Assembly: GCA_026985755.1 (NCBI GenBank)
Contig: JALSPX010000007.1
Span: 1-5,741 of the forward strand
Direction of reading: 5' to 3'
From: Sulfurovum sp.
GTDB taxonomy: Bacteria; Campylobacterota; Campylobacteria; Campylobacterales; Sulfurovaceae
DNA length: 5,741 bases
The first letter of the stretch is position 1, and every line of letters starts with the position of its first letter. The notes under the pieces are model-generated. The model was not told the origin of the DNA, did no database searches, and saw only the letters and a program-made list of their open reading frames with translations. The position numbers and the translations under genes are program-made. Positions 5,172 through 5,741 of this stretch are shown piece by piece.

Positions 5172-5741
5172 ATGGAACAAGTGATAGAAGAGTTTACGCT
5201 GCAACCTTTAGAGCATGCAGAATATATCTCTACATCTTTGGCTACATTTAAGCAAAATGGATTAAAAAGAGATTGGGAAATAGTACAGGCACATGACTCT
5301 GTGGCGATACTCATTTACCACAGGGAGCAAGATGCTTTTGTGCTTGTAAAGCAATTTAGACCAGCTGTCTATTTGAACAACCAAAATGGAATGACTGTAG
5401 AATTATGTGCAGGCATTGTTGATAAAAAACTTTCTCTTGATCAGATTGCAAAAGAAGAGATAGAAGAAGAGTGTGGCTATGATGTTCCTCTTCATCGTTT
5501 AGAAAAAATTACAGGTTTTCATACTTCTGTGGGGTTTGCAGGTGCTAAACAGATGCTTTATTATGCCGAGGTAGATGAGCGTATGAAAGTCAGTGAGGGT
5601 GGTGGTGTCGATGATGAACAGATAGAGGTAATATATTTACCTGTATCAGAAGCAAAAGCATTTATTTATGATGAAAGTATCGCTAAGACACCTGGGCTTA
5701 TGTTTGCGTTTATGTGGTGGTTTGATAAAATGAGAAATGAG
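5172..5741 (+). CDS. NUDT14-like Nudix hydrolase (nucleoside diphosphate sugar type), 3' end outside window
   Basis: 190 codons are visible with no stop before the window edge, so the end is missing, though the Nudix domain seems complete. The protein should hydrolyse a nucleoside diphosphate linked to another group. The closest resemblance I recognise is to human NUDT14 (UDP-sugar diphosphatase): VKQFRPAVY (59-67), ELCAGIVDK (77-85), EECGYDVP (99-106), VGFAGAKQMLYYAEV (120-134), EGGGVDDEQIEV (142-153) and AKTPGLMFAFMWW (171-183). The Nudix box spans G81-Y103 and keeps E96, E99, E100 and G102. The usual first Glu is L87 and the Arg before the helix glutamates is E95. Because NUDT14 shares similar departures, this reads as a subfamily feature rather than decay. 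The ATG at 5172 follows the M23 stop by one base. A link between nucleotide-sugar turnover and peptidoglycan work is suggested by the shared operon only. ADP-ribose hydrolysis is a realistic alternative. Confidence 0.85.
   Translation, partial: MEQVIEEFTLQPLEHAEYISTSLATFKQNGLKRDWEIVQAHDSVAILIYHREQDAFVLVKQFRPAVYLNNQNGMTVELCAGIVDKKLSLDQIAKEEIEEECGYDVPLHRLEKITGFHTSVGFAGAKQMLYYAEVDERMKVSEGGGVDDEQIEVIYLPVSEAKAFIYDESIAKTPGLMFAFMWWFDKMRNE

Noticed and set aside
5123..5314. A 63-codon minus-strand frame across the M23/Nudix junction
   Set aside because: It is antisense to two well-supported genes and shows no motif.

Overview
The window looks like chromosomal DNA of a Campylobacterota (epsilonproteobacterial) species. 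It is AT-rich, the signal peptides are short and lysine-led, and the gene order matches, from memory, a block in Campylobacter jejuni (Cj1211 ComEC-like, Cj1212c 'rbn', Cj1213c glcD, Cj1214c exported protein, Cj1215 M23 peptidase). Part of it also matches Helicobacter pylori HP0506 (csd3/hdpA), HP0508 (pgbA) and HP0509 (glcD). The composition would suit a Sulfurovum/Sulfurimonas-like free-living member, but the genus is inference.

Layout: (1) 1-710, plus strand, the 3' part of a ComEC/Rec2-type DNA-uptake channel gene, cut by the window edge. (2) 707-775, a pair of inverted REP-like units, each with a GTAG foot and a perfect 7-bp hairpin, exactly between the convergent ends of comEC and the next gene. 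(3) 777-3805, a minus-strand operon read right to left: an exported PgbA N-terminal-domain protein, a GlcD-family FAD dehydrogenase, and a YihY/BrkB membrane protein. A 120-bp palindrome-rich spacer (1611-1730) separates the last two. (4) 3806-3937, a divergent promoter region with two TATAAT boxes and a 17-bp palindrome between them. (5) 3938 to the end, plus strand: a Csd3/HdpA-like M23 peptidoglycan hydrolase followed one base later by a NUDT14-like Nudix hydrolase that runs off the window.

The genes fall into three themes: DNA uptake (comEC), envelope biology (M23 hydrolase, PgbA-domain exported protein, YihY membrane protein) and small-molecule metabolism (GlcD-type oxidoreductase, nucleotide-sugar-type Nudix hydrolase). 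The protein genes are mostly a known conserved neighbourhood. The least explained parts are non-coding: the REP doublet, which supplies the comEC stop codon, and the palindrome-rich yihY-glcD spacer.
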